Positions 1 to 7,322 of a stretch of 21,021 bases of DNA are shown piece by piece. Origin of the DNA: CAMCHP01 sp036835325 (GTDB lineage Bacteria; Bacteroidota; Bacteroidia; Flavobacteriales_D; Sanyastnellaceae); the NCBI GenBank assembly GCA_036835325.1, contig DAITMF010000050.1:1-21021 (forward strand), written 5' to 3'. The notes under the pieces are model-generated. The model did not search any database. It saw only the letters and a program-made list of their open reading frames with translations, and was not told the origin of the DNA. The stretch's first letter is position 1. Each line of letters begins with the position of its first letter. The position numbers were made by a program, and so were the translations under genes.

Positions 1-12
1 CCTTCGCAGCGC

Positions 13-1023
13 ATGGATTCACTCTCACAGGCCGTTCTTGGTGCTGCTACCTTCGGGGCAGTGATGGAACGGCAGATTGGTAAAAAGGCCCTCCTCATTG
101 GCGCGGCGGCGGGTACACTGCCCGATTTGGACGTGGTCGCACGGGCGTTTATGGATGAACTCGACTTCATGAGCGTGCACCGCGGTATTTCGCACTCGTT
201 CTTGCTGACGGTGCTGATCAGTCCGCTGCTGGGCTACCTCTTCCACCGGTGGTTCAAGGAAAAGTACGCACTGAAGAAGTGGATCTTCGCGTTCTTTCTG
301 GCCATCATCACGCACATCTTGCTCGACTGCTGCACCACCTACGGCACCAAGGTGTGGATGCCGTTTAGCGATGCCTTGGTGGCGTGGAACACCGTGTTCG
401 TAATCGACCCGGCCTACACCCTGCCCCTGCTCATCGCGTGCCTGATCGTTGCCTTCAGAAAACGGTTTGCTGATGGGAATGTTAGAATTCTGAATTGGGG
501 ACTGGTCCTGACAACCCTCTACCTTGTTTGGGGCGGTGTTGCCCAGACCATCGCACGGTCTGAATTCGAGGCATCGCTCGTCGAGGAAGGCCTCGCGTAC
601 AATGAAATTATGGTCACCCCTACGCCATTCAATACCCTCTTGTGGACGGGCACTGCCAAAACCGACGATGGGTACTATGTAGGTTCGTATTCCCTCCTCG
701 ACGATCGCGAGAAGGTCGCTTTTTCGTTTGTACCTGCCCGGATGGAGCTTATCACGGGCTACGAAGACAATGAACGGGTGAAGAAAATGCTGCATTTCGC
801 CAACGGATATGCCATCGCCCGTCAGGAAAACCCTGAAACGATCAAGGTGTACTCGATCAAGTTTGGTCCAATGAATGCCGACAAGGAGCCGCGCTACTTC
901 TTTCCCATGGTAATTCAAACCCAGGCCGGCAGTGAACCGCTTATCTACGTTGATGAGTCACGCGATGGCATGGAGCCCGAGAAGGCCTTCCAACTGTTGA
1001 TCGAACGGCTGAAGGGTATTTGA
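13..1023 (+). CDS. YdjM-type membrane-bound metal-dependent hydrolase (336 aa)
   Basis: Integral membrane protein of the YdjM / DUF457 (PF04307) family, annotated as inner-membrane metal-dependent hydrolases; the natural substrate is not known. The opening MDSLSQAVLGA is the usual start of the family, so the ATG is right even though the frame stays open to the window edge. Conserved metal-ligand motifs appear in order: GTLPDLD (34-40), HRGISHS (56-62), THILLD (100-105) and FVIDP (129-133). Hydrophobic segments lie at about 63-77, 90-104, 134-147 and 160-178. The C-terminal 150 residues are soluble and less conserved. Length fits the family. It is convergent with the small membrane protein gene to its right, with 19 nt between the stops and no visible terminator. 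Family assignment is firm; biological role is open. Confidence 0.88.
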   Translation: MDSLSQAVLGAATFGAVMERQIGKKALLIGAAAGTLPDLDVVARAFMDELDFMSVHRGISHSFLLTVLISPLLGYLFHRWFKEKYALKKWIFAFFLAIITHILLDCCTTYGTKVWMPFSDALVAWNTVFVIDPAYTLPLLIACLIVAFRKRFADGNVRILNWGLVLTTLYLVWGGVAQTIARSEFEASLVEEGLAYNEIMVTPTPFNTLLWTGTAKTDDGYYVGSYSLLDDREKVAFSFVPARMELITGYEDNERVKKMLHFANGYAIARQENPETIKVYSIKFGPMNADKEPRYFFPMVIQTQAGSEPLIYVDESRDGMEPEKAFQLLIERLKGI

Positions 1024-1042
1024 GTGGGTGTTTTGCGAGAAC

Positions 1043-1399
1043 TTAACCCCGCCCGAACCTCCAAAACCCCAGCGCACCTATCCCGTAGGCCACGGCATCA
1101 AACACGTCGCCGGTGGCGGTGGGTTTAATCATGGGAAGCAACACTTCAAAGGTGAGTGAGGTGTACATCCATCCGAAAACCACCATCCAACCCGTAAGCC
1201 GAAAAGCGGGGTCGCGCTTGATCGTCGCCAACAGGGCCTCGCACCATGGAAGTATGACCGGCAAAGCGAGTACATCGGCCAGGTAGCCATCCACCAAAAA
1301 ATGAATCGGACGTCCCGATGAAAGCGCGTGGGCCTTGTACACGAGGTACACGGCAAAAGCGCCGTTGAACAACCAGCCGTCGATGCTGCGCGGCGTCAT
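1043..1399 (-). CDS. Small membrane protein of unknown function (118 aa)
   Basis: Short integral membrane protein with about four hydrophobic segments. The frame is open 20 codons further upstream, but the ATG at 1399 forms an ATGA overlap with the stop of the zinc-ribbon gene before it, so I place the start there. The pattern of YLADVLALPVIL near the middle, then FEVLLP, and DVFDAVAYGIGALGF near the end matches, from memory, a family of about 110-140 aa Bacteroidota proteins often auto-named 'magnesium citrate secondary transporter'. That name is not supported by anything visible here. A VanZ-like fold is another possibility. It is the last gene of the long minus-strand run, probably co-translated with its upstream neighbour, and converges on the YdjM-type gene. 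Confidence 0.7.
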   Translation of the reverse strand: MTPRSIDGWLFNGAFAVYLVYKAHALSSGRPIHFLVDGYLADVLALPVILPWCEALLATIKRDPAFRLTGWMVVFGWMYTSLTFEVLLPMIKPTATGDVFDAVAYGIGALGFWRFGRG

Positions 1400-1701
1400 C
1401 CCGGTCCGGCGGCAATGGCCCAAAACACAAACGACATGATCACCCAGTACACAAACCACACGGCGCTCAAGAGCAAATACAACGCCTTGATGAAGGGATT
1501 GCGGCTGGCTTTGAAGCGGTCAACAAAGGCATCCAAGCGGCCGCGCGGCACACTCAACCTGCGCTCTTCGCGTTGCTTGGCCTCCGTTTCAATCCGCAGA
1601 TGTGGATCAAGCACGGCGCCGCAGCTCACGCAATGCGCTTCTCCGGAGGTGTTCCACGTGCCGCACGCAGGACATTTACGCTCGATTTGGTGACCGGCCA
1701 C
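1396..1701 (-). CDS. Zinc-ribbon protein with one C-terminal membrane segment (101 aa)
   Basis: An N-terminal zinc ribbon, CPACGTWN...CVSCG (Cys 10, 13, 25 and 28 by count), is followed by a charged linker (about 36-70) and a strongly hydrophobic C-terminal segment (about 72-98). This suggests a tail-anchored cytoplasmic zinc-binding head. The start is GTG at 1701: an in-frame stop lies a few codons upstream and no ATG precedes the ribbon. The gene begins 26 nt inside the 3' end of the S4/RluA-like gene and ends in a 4-nt ATGA overlap with the small membrane protein gene, so the three are probably translationally coupled. Function is unknown; similar zinc-ribbon plus TM proteins are common in Bacteroidota as hypothetical proteins. 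Confidence 0.72.
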   Translation of the reverse strand: MAGHQIERKCPACGTWNTSGEAHCVSCGAVLDPHLRIETEAKQREERRLSVPRGRLDAFVDRFKASRNPFIKALYLLLSAVWFVYWVIMSFVFWAIAAGPG

Positions 1702-2542
1702 TGAATTTAATGAGGTTCAAGAACTCGCGGGGGACCGGAGTCTTAATCGTGATTAGCTTGTCTGAAGAAGGCGACTCGGGCAACTCAACACTGAAAAAGT
1801 GAAAGCCCAAACGGTCGAGCGGATTCGCCGCCTTGCCCCTGCGCGCAAATCCGGGAACTGAATTCCCCTTCGCTTCGAGCAGTGAAAACAGCTCTGAAAA
1901 CGCTTCGTTTTTCATCTCAACCCTGAGCAAGGCGTACTGCGCCCCCTGCATCATGCGGCGGTACGGGAATACAAAGCCCTCGGCCTGCCCTTTCGCATTC
2001 TTGGTTTGCTTGCCAATCACTCCATCTTCCGGGAACTCGCCCTTCGCCACCACGTAGTAGCGCTTCGTGTACGAGTTCCAATGTTTCTGCAAACGGGTGC
2101 GTGTAACAGCATCGCGGGCAATGAGCACCAATCCGCTCGCTTCTTTTGGCAGCTTATTTACAAAGTACACCTCGTCGAGCTTGGGGTCGCGGGCAAACAA
2201 CCAATCGCGAACAATGTTAAAGGCTGTGCGGCGCTTCACATCGGGCGAGGCACTCACAACACCGGCCGGCTTATCAAAAGCAAACAGCTCAGGGTCGTCG
2301 TGGTGGATGTCGTACGGCAACTGCTTCAATGTTATGCGGGCCGTACGCTGCGGCTTCTCAAAAACGGCCACCGTGGCGCCCGCCGGCAGGTCTTGCGCAG
2401 GAAAGGTAACTACCTTGCCATTGACTTTCACAAAGCCTTCTTTGATGACTTTTCGGCCACGCGTGGTTGATGCGTAGCCCTTCATCTTCATGATGACGTC
2501 GAGCAAACGCGTCGCTTCTTCGGTTTTGTACTGTTGTGCCAT
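1676..2542 (-). CDS. S4-domain RluA-like pseudouridine synthase homologue lacking the catalytic Asp (288 aa)
   Basis: An N-terminal S4 RNA-binding domain (about 8-62) precedes an RluA-type domain (about 85-260), recognisable from FAFDKPAGVV (88-97) and KRYYVVAKGEF (160-170). Active enzymes of this family carry HRLDxxTSG, whose Asp attacks the uridine. Here the segment reads NKLPKEASGLVL from 129, and codon 132 is CCA (Pro). The later TGRTHQIR-type motif is also unrecognisable (NEAFSELFSLL at 212-222). The frame is intact and the fold residues remain, so this looks like a maintained protein that binds RNA or has lost catalysis, not a decayed gene. It lies 33 nt downstream of kdsC on the same strand and overlaps the zinc-ribbon gene by 26 nt. 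Homology is fairly sure; lack of activity is inferred. Confidence 0.82.
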   Translation of the reverse strand: MAQQYKTEEATRLLDVIMKMKGYASTTRGRKVIKEGFVKVNGKVVTFPAQDLPAGATVAVFEKPQRTARITLKQLPYDIHHDDPELFAFDKPAGVVSASPDVKRRTAFNIVRDWLFARDPKLDEVYFVNKLPKEASGLVLIARDAVTRTRLQKHWNSYTKRYYVVAKGEFPEDGVIGKQTKNAKGQAEGFVFPYRRMMQGAQYALLRVEMKNEAFSELFSLLEAKGNSVPGFARRGKAANPLDRLGFHFFSVELPESPSSDKLITIKTPVPREFLNLIKFSGRSPNRA

Positions 2543-2575
2543 TCGAGCGCAAAGGTAATCAAACAGGCCGCTCGC

Positions 2576-3100
2576 TTACCATTCGTGCGCTGCGTCGTCC
2601 ATCCACTTGCCCTGTACCTTCATCGTCTGCTCCAAAATATCGCGTACGCAGCCTTTTCCGCCGGCATACTGCGACACGTAGGCCGAAATTTCTTTGATCT
2701 CGGGGGCGGCATCGGCCGGACAAACCGCCAGACCTACCATCTGCATTACCCTGAAATCGGGAATGTCATCGCCCATGTAGCACACTTCTTCAGATTTCAG
2801 GCCGTTCTCTTCGAGGTAAGAGTTCAGCACATCCGTCTTCCGGCTTGAGCCGAGAAACACATCGGTAACGCCGAGGCCTTCAAAGCGCTTGCGCACGGCC
2901 TCGCTCTTTCCTCCCGTGATGATGGCGATGCGGTAACCCTTCTTCACTGCCAGTTGCACGGCGTAGCCATCGCGCACGTTGGCGGTGCGCAATTGCTCGC
3001 CATCGGGCATCAGGTGCACGATGCCGTCGGTGAACACGCCATCCACATCAAAACAAAAGGTCGTAATGCGCTTCAGTGCGCTCTTGTAATTCTCAGCCAT
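2576..3100 (-). CDS. kdsC: KdsC-type 3-deoxy-D-manno-octulosonate-8-phosphate phosphatase (174 aa)
   Basis: HAD-superfamily phosphatase of the KdsC family, which dephosphorylates Kdo-8-P to Kdo in LPS inner-core synthesis in the cytoplasm. HAD motif I is CFDVDGVFTDG with nucleophile D18 and acid/base D20. Motif II is ITGGKS (60-65), motif III uses K88 (SSRKTD), and motif IV is GDDIPD (110-115). The family C-terminal signature GGKGCVRDILE (147-157) is present, and the length is typical of these homotetrameric cap-less enzymes. The ATG at 3100 overlaps the end of the DUF2520 gene by 8 nt, a pairing common in Bacteroidota as far as I recall. No other Kdo gene is in the window. The assignment could only be wrong in substrate, for example a related N-acylneuraminate-9-phosphate-type HAD. 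Confidence 0.9.
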   Translation of the reverse strand: MAENYKSALKRITTFCFDVDGVFTDGIVHLMPDGEQLRTANVRDGYAVQLAVKKGYRIAIITGGKSEAVRKRFEGLGVTDVFLGSSRKTDVLNSYLEENGLKSEEVCYMGDDIPDFRVMQMVGLAVCPADAAPEIKEISAYVSQYAGGKGCVRDILEQTMKVQGKWMDDAAHEW

Positions 3101-3866
3101 GGTAGCTTCGGGTTATTGCGTCGCTCATGCGTCGGTAAAGGTCTTGAAGTTCGGGATCTTGTGAAAGCGCTTCGAGGTGCGCTGAAATGGTTTGCTGGTC
3201 GTTGCGGCGCGCCGGTCCCGTTTGTGCGGATTGCGGACCCAAATCAACCGCTTTGGCCACCGTTTCGCGCATCAATGGATGAAGGATGTCTAACGACAAT
3301 CCGTTGTTTTCCAAGTAGTTCTCCGATGCGCGGTAGAGGTGGTTTACGAAGTTGTTGACGACCACGGCCGCCAGGTGCAGCTTGCGCCGCTTGTCTGACG
3401 AAATTACCTCTACCCGCTCGCCGAGGGTTGTTGCCACCGCGGTCAAATCGGCCAGTAGGGCTTCGGTTGGGGCTTCAATGCAGATGGGGACATCCGTCCA
3501 ATCCACTGCCCTACCCTTGGTAAAGCTCTGCAGCGGGTACAGCACACCGCGCTTCTCCGATGCAATGGCCTCCATCGGCACGCTGCCCGAGGTGTGCAGG
3601 GTGAAACGGTGGATGAACGCCTGCGAAACCGCCGCAATTTGGTCGTCGCTGATGGCCAAAACAAGCGGCAGGTCGTTAGTGACTGCTGCCAGTTCTTCGA
3701 GTGTTTTGAGTTCTGCGCCTACGGCGGATGCGAGGGCGCGTGCTTTTTCAGCCGAGCGTGCTGCGAGAAAACGGATACTTCCGCCGCGTTGCACAAAGCG
3801 CTCAGCCAGATGGGTAGCTACGTTGCCACAGCCAACAAGGTCGATGATGCGCCCATCAGGCTGCAT
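3093..3866 (-). CDS. Rossmann-like and DUF2520 domain protein (257 aa)
   Basis: Two-domain dehydrogenase-like protein. An N-terminal dinucleotide-binding Rossmann fold, VGCGNVATHLA (11-21), leads into AISDDQI (71-77) and HTSGS (91-95). The C-terminal helical DUF2520 domain follows, with GVLYPLQSFT (107-116), LHLAAVVVNNFVNHL (163-177) and TGPARRND (216-223). The family resembles F420-dependent NADP reductases and ketopantoate-reductase-like proteins, but no reaction is assigned as far as I know. It starts 11 nt inside the 3' end of ccmF and overlaps kdsC by 8 nt, so it is co-transcribed with both. That neighbourhood does not by itself tie it to cytochrome or LPS synthesis. Family assignment is confident; function is unknown. 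Confidence 0.88.
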   Translation of the reverse strand: MQPDGRIIDLVGCGNVATHLAERFVQRGGSIRFLAARSAEKARALASAVGAELKTLEELAAVTNDLPLVLAISDDQIAAVSQAFIHRFTLHTSGSVPMEAIASEKRGVLYPLQSFTKGRAVDWTDVPICIEAPTEALLADLTAVATTLGERVEVISSDKRRKLHLAAVVVNNFVNHLYRASENYLENNGLSLDILHPLMRETVAKAVDLGPQSAQTGPARRNDQQTISAHLEALSQDPELQDLYRRMSDAITRSYHG

Positions 3867-6663
3867 CTTTCTTCGCTTTTTGGGCCAGTTTGTAGCGGTG
3901 TCGGATGGACAGTGTTGTGCCGATGACCATGATGATGCAGCCCAACCACAGGATGTTGATCTGCGGAAAGATCACGGCCTGCATCACAATGAAATCGCGG
4001 CGAATCGATTCGTGCTCCCAAATCGTCAAATTGATGGTTTGGGTGGTCGGCTCGAAGCGGTTCACGAGGAATTTCAAGCCCCAATCGGCTACTTCGTTCA
4101 TGTCGGGCACAATCAGCGAGTCGCGCACAATCCAAAGCGGTTCAATCGGTTTGGTGATGCCGCGTTCGCGCAAGGTCATGTGCACGCGAATGGCAATATC
4201 AGAATCTAGCAAGCTGTACGACGCTTTGTCTTCGTTAGCCACAGCCGACAGTGAATCAACGCTCACAAGGATGTTGCTCACCAAGATGCTGTCACCGATG
4301 TGGACGTCGTGCGCGCGTCCGCCCAAGTATCCGTCTTCATCGGTCTCCGGAGGCGTCAAACGCGCCCATTTGAGGTGGGTGTAGAGGTCGCGGTTCCAGT
4401 AGTGGCGGGTGTCGGGCTCAGGGGCATTGCCCATTTGCTCGTTCAACTGAATGCGCGGCTCAAGGGTAAACATGAACGGCCCCGGATTGCCGCTCACCCA
4501 CAGCTGCGCCTCACGTGCATGGCGCTCATTTGGGATGGGGATGAAGAGCCAGTGGGTATCCATGTGTTCGCTGAAGTTGCGGCCGGCGGTGTGGGCTTCC
4601 TTGCACTCGAAGAACATGTTGTTGAAGAACACCACATCGCCTTCAGCGTAGGCTTTCGGCACTTTCTGGTAGTAATCGACCTCAAACTTCACGTGGATGC
4701 CTTCGGTGTAGCGGTCGCGGTAGGTGACGAAGTAATCGCCCATCGGCAGGGTGTCGCCCTGCATCAGGAGCATGTCTTCACGGTTGTTGAGCTCTTCGTT
4801 CAACGCCCGGATGTCGCCGATTTGGTTGCGTGAAATAACGTCTTTCTGAGAGGTGCTGATAACGGCACCGAAGATGAGCAAGGCAAAGCCAATGTGCGCG
4901 ATGCTCGCACCGCTTTTGTCCCACTTTCCTTTCGCCATTTGAATGAGGTAGTCAGCATTCGCTGTAACCGCGAATAGCGTCGCAAAAAGCAGGGCCACCC
5001 GCGGGAATTCGTGCGCCGCAAAGTCAAACGACAACAGCAACAGCACCAGTAAGACAGCAGCCGCTAAAAACGAACGCGAAATCTTCGCGATGAAGGCTTT
5101 GAAGTTGGTGTCTTTGTACTTGAGGTACTGGGTGGTGGCTATCAGGGTAATGAAAATGAAGGCCAAGGGAATCTGCCACAGGTGGTAGGCCTGGTCAATG
5201 TCTTTCGAAGGCGCAAAGCTGTGTTCGCTTAGAGCCTTGAAAAACTCCATATTGGTGCTGGTGTGCAGACTGGCAAACATGCCTGAGAACGGCTCCAGCA
5301 GCTTGTTGAATACCGCAATCGAGGTTTGCGCGGTGATTTGAATCGCCGAAACAAGTAGCACCAAGCTACCGATGAACATCCAAAATTCGCGGCTCCACAG
5401 CGCTTCTTCTTTGGTTTGTTTGGGGATGTACGTCCGGTATCCGCGAATCATCAACCAAAGGACGACGACACAGAACAGGATAATCATTTCCAAGGGTGCG
5501 GCAATGACACCAATGAAGAACATCGCCAAAAACAAGCCGGTGAACATCCACCGTTCCTTTGTGTTGCCGATGAGCATCAGCGCACCGAGGGCGGCAAAGG
5601 TCAAGAGGTACACCAAGAGCTGTGGAAGAATGCCGCTGTCGACAAACGAGTGCACAGAGGTATCGCCCAAGATTCCGCTTTTGGTCAAGAAGGTCGAGTA
5701 CACCACCATGATGAAGGTGCCCATGATGAGCAAGAAGGTGGTAAAGAGCGAGGTCATGCGCACGCGGTTCACCATCAGCAGGTGGGCACCGCCGACGAGC
5801 ATGATCCACGGCACCAACGACGAGTTCTCAACGGGGTCCCACGCCCAGAAACCGCCAAACGAAAGGGCTTCGTAGGCCCACGCACCGCCCATCAGAATGC
5901 CCGTACCTAGGATCATGATCGAAAAGAACGACCATGGGGTCGCAGGACGCATCCATTCGATGTAGTCTTTCTTCCACAACCCGGCAACGGCGAAGGCAAA
6001 AGGCACAAGCGTAGAAGCAAAGCCGAGGAACAGGGTCGGCGGGTGAATCACCATCCAGTAGTTCTGAAGGAGCGGATTGAGGCCTTGACCGTCGGTAAAC
6101 TGCGGCAAGCTCAGGTAGTCAGGGTTGCGTGTCCACGGCAAGGTGATGTTGGTGGTTGACTCCCGCATTAGCAAAAACGGATCGAGGCCAAACTGGTAAT
6201 CACCGAAGTAAATGCCCAGAAGCATGGATGCCAAGAAGGCCTGCACAGCAGTAATCACGGTAAGAACGGGGCCTTCCCATCTTCCGGAAGTACGTACAAG
6301 CACGAGCGCAAGCACGATATGCCAGAACATCCAGAGCAAGAAGCCGCCTTCTTGACCGCCCCAGAACGACGATACTTGAAAGCTCAGCGGCATCGTGTTG
6401 TTCAGGTGTTTCCACACGTACTGGAATTCGTAGCGGTGGTTGAGAATCAGCACATAAATCAAAACGATGACGGCGAGAAACGAGAACGCATGGGTGAGAA
6501 AGGCCATCCGTCCGATCCGCATCCATCCCTTATCCCCGTTCCCCAAGCTGCCTTTGAGGTAGCCAAAGAATCCGAGAAGGGCGGCTGCGAAGCCAAGTGC
6601 GACAAGTACACGACCGAGCGTTGCCGCCCAGTACCACTCACCAGAGTATACGATTTGATCCAT
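3856..6663 (-). CDS. ccmF: Cytochrome c maturation haem lyase subunit CcmF (935 aa)
   Basis: Large polytopic haem-handling protein of the CcmF/CcsA/NrfE superfamily that takes haem from CcmE and attaches it to apocytochrome c at the periplasmic face. The family signatures are WGGQEGGFLLW (101-111), NPLLQNYWMVIHPP (196-209, with a likely haem-ligand His) and the tryptophan-rich WWD motif GGFWAWDPVENSSLVPW (270-286). A further conserved His lies in TSVHSF (335-340). At least a dozen membrane segments precede a long periplasmic region (about 610-900), and a final TM lies near 905-925. At 935 aa it is much longer than the roughly 650-aa proteobacterial CcmF, mostly because of that region. The start ATG shares a base with the ccmE stop (TAATG); the end overlaps the DUF2520 gene by 11 nt. 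Confidence 0.93.
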   Translation of the reverse strand: MDQIVYSGEWYWAATLGRVLVALGFAAALLGFFGYLKGSLGNGDKGWMRIGRMAFLTHAFSFLAVIVLIYVLILNHRYEFQYVWKHLNNTMPLSFQVSSFWGGQEGGFLLWMFWHIVLALVLVRTSGRWEGPVLTVITAVQAFLASMLLGIYFGDYQFGLDPFLLMRESTTNITLPWTRNPDYLSLPQFTDGQGLNPLLQNYWMVIHPPTLFLGFASTLVPFAFAVAGLWKKDYIEWMRPATPWSFFSIMILGTGILMGGAWAYEALSFGGFWAWDPVENSSLVPWIMLVGGAHLLMVNRVRMTSLFTTFLLIMGTFIMVVYSTFLTKSGILGDTSVHSFVDSGILPQLLVYLLTFAALGALMLIGNTKERWMFTGLFLAMFFIGVIAAPLEMIILFCVVVLWLMIRGYRTYIPKQTKEEALWSREFWMFIGSLVLLVSAIQITAQTSIAVFNKLLEPFSGMFASLHTSTNMEFFKALSEHSFAPSKDIDQAYHLWQIPLAFIFITLIATTQYLKYKDTNFKAFIAKISRSFLAAAVLLVLLLLSFDFAAHEFPRVALLFATLFAVTANADYLIQMAKGKWDKSGASIAHIGFALLIFGAVISTSQKDVISRNQIGDIRALNEELNNREDMLLMQGDTLPMGDYFVTYRDRYTEGIHVKFEVDYYQKVPKAYAEGDVVFFNNMFFECKEAHTAGRNFSEHMDTHWLFIPIPNERHAREAQLWVSGNPGPFMFTLEPRIQLNEQMGNAPEPDTRHYWNRDLYTHLKWARLTPPETDEDGYLGGRAHDVHIGDSILVSNILVSVDSLSAVANEDKASYSLLDSDIAIRVHMTLRERGITKPIEPLWIVRDSLIVPDMNEVADWGLKFLVNRFEPTTQTINLTIWEHESIRRDFIVMQAVIFPQINILWLGCIIMVIGTTLSIRHRYKLAQKAKKDAA

Positions 6664-7070
6664 TAGGGTGTGCCGGCTTCAGCAGTTTCAAGAGAATGGT
6701 TGTGTTCGTTGTATTTCGACGGACACTTCATAAGGATATCGGATGCGTGAAATTCGCCATCAACGACGGTACCATACAGGTCAATGGTCTCCGACTGCTC
6801 GAGGCCGGTAGGTTTGGCCTTGCGCAGCTTCACTTCACGGATTTGGTTGTTTTTGTCGACCATGTGGAAGATGGTCATTTCAGAATCGGTCAATGGGTCA
6901 TACACGACCGGTTGGCTGCGGTCAAGGGTGCCTGACACCTTGAATTCACGTCCGGGATTCTCAAACGCTTCATCAAACCCCACGGATGTACTCATGCCCG
7001 TAACTTGCGAGATGATAAGTCCGACAACGAGGGCAACAACGACAATGAGAACGACTTGTGTTTTGCTCAT
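6663..7070 (-). CDS. ccmE: Haem chaperone CcmE, Cys-type CxxxY variant (135 aa)
   Basis: Periplasmic haem chaperone held by one N-terminal membrane anchor (about 5-22), followed by the OB-fold beta-barrel (VSGTLDRSQPVVYD around 45-58, TIDLYGTVVDGEFHASDIL around 95-113). CcmE binds haem covalently and passes it from CcmC to CcmF. In the E. coli type the haem residue is His in HxxxY. Here the site is KCPSKY, Cys 116 and Tyr 120, with the codon read as TGT. Cys-type CcmE is known from archaea and some bacteria such as Desulfovibrio, and from memory it is usual in Bacteroidota. Three His residues follow or flank it (108, 123, 125). The gene overlaps the ccmD-like stop by 4 nt (ATGA) and shares one base with ccmF. 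Confidence 0.93.
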   Translation of the reverse strand: MSKTQVVLIVVVALVVGLIISQVTGMSTSVGFDEAFENPGREFKVSGTLDRSQPVVYDPLTDSEMTIFHMVDKNNQIREVKLRKAKPTGLEQSETIDLYGTVVDGEFHASDILMKCPSKYNEHNHSLETAEAGTP

Positions 7071-7318
7071 GACTGCTTCAAACGTTGGTCCATTTCTTCC
7101 TCGAGGTGGCTCACCGCCCGGTCAACACGCACGAGGTATGCAAAGATACCTACCAAAATGACCGCTGCTACGGCAACCACGACCCAGATTTTCCCGCTGT
7201 TGTACATGGTTTGTTCGAGCGGACTGATGGGCGTAGCTGCGTCTTGTGCTGTTAATGAGGCACTTAAGAACACGGCAAAGGCAGCGATCTGCCATTTGAG
7301 CGACGTTTTCGTCTGCAT
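7067..7318 (-). CDS. ccmD: CcmD-like small membrane protein (83 aa)
   Basis: Small protein in the ccmD position between ccmC and ccmE. CcmD helps release holo-CcmE from the CcmABC complex. An N-terminal signal-like hydrophobic stretch (about 9-22, ending SASLTAQ) is followed by a short linker, one membrane helix (KIWVVVAVAAVILVGIFAYL, about 43-62) and a charged, possibly coiled tail (RAVSHLEEEMDQRL). This layout is that of Bacteroidota CcmD-family proteins; proteobacterial CcmD lacks the cleavable signal. In-frame ATGs exist at 7363, 7339, 7330 and 7318. I chose 7318 because it gives a normal signal peptide and starts 4 nt after the ccmC stop. The ATG at 7330 or 7339, each overlapping ccmC, is nearly as likely. 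The stop overlaps the ccmE start by 4 nt. Confidence 0.75.
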   Translation of the reverse strand: MQTKTSLKWQIAAFAVFLSASLTAQDAATPISPLEQTMYNSGKIWVVVAVAAVILVGIFAYLVRVDRAVSHLEEEMDQRLKQS

Positions 7319-7322
7319 CGGC

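Noticed and set aside
25..918. A 297-codon open frame on the minus strand opposite the YdjM-type gene
   Set aside because: Its product is Arg/His/Gln-rich with no domain or membrane pattern, and it lies wholly under a gene with clear family motifs. It is a shadow frame of the codon bias.
1400..1459. N-terminal extension of the small membrane protein to 1459
   Set aside because: It would translate the 3' end of the zinc-ribbon gene in another frame. The ATGA junction at 1396-1399 is a much better start.
4000..4800. The long C-terminal periplasmic region of CcmF as a separate gene fused by a missed stop
   Set aside because: The frame is continuous, ends with a final membrane helix typical of CcmF, and its extracytoplasmic domain precedes that helix as the family requires.
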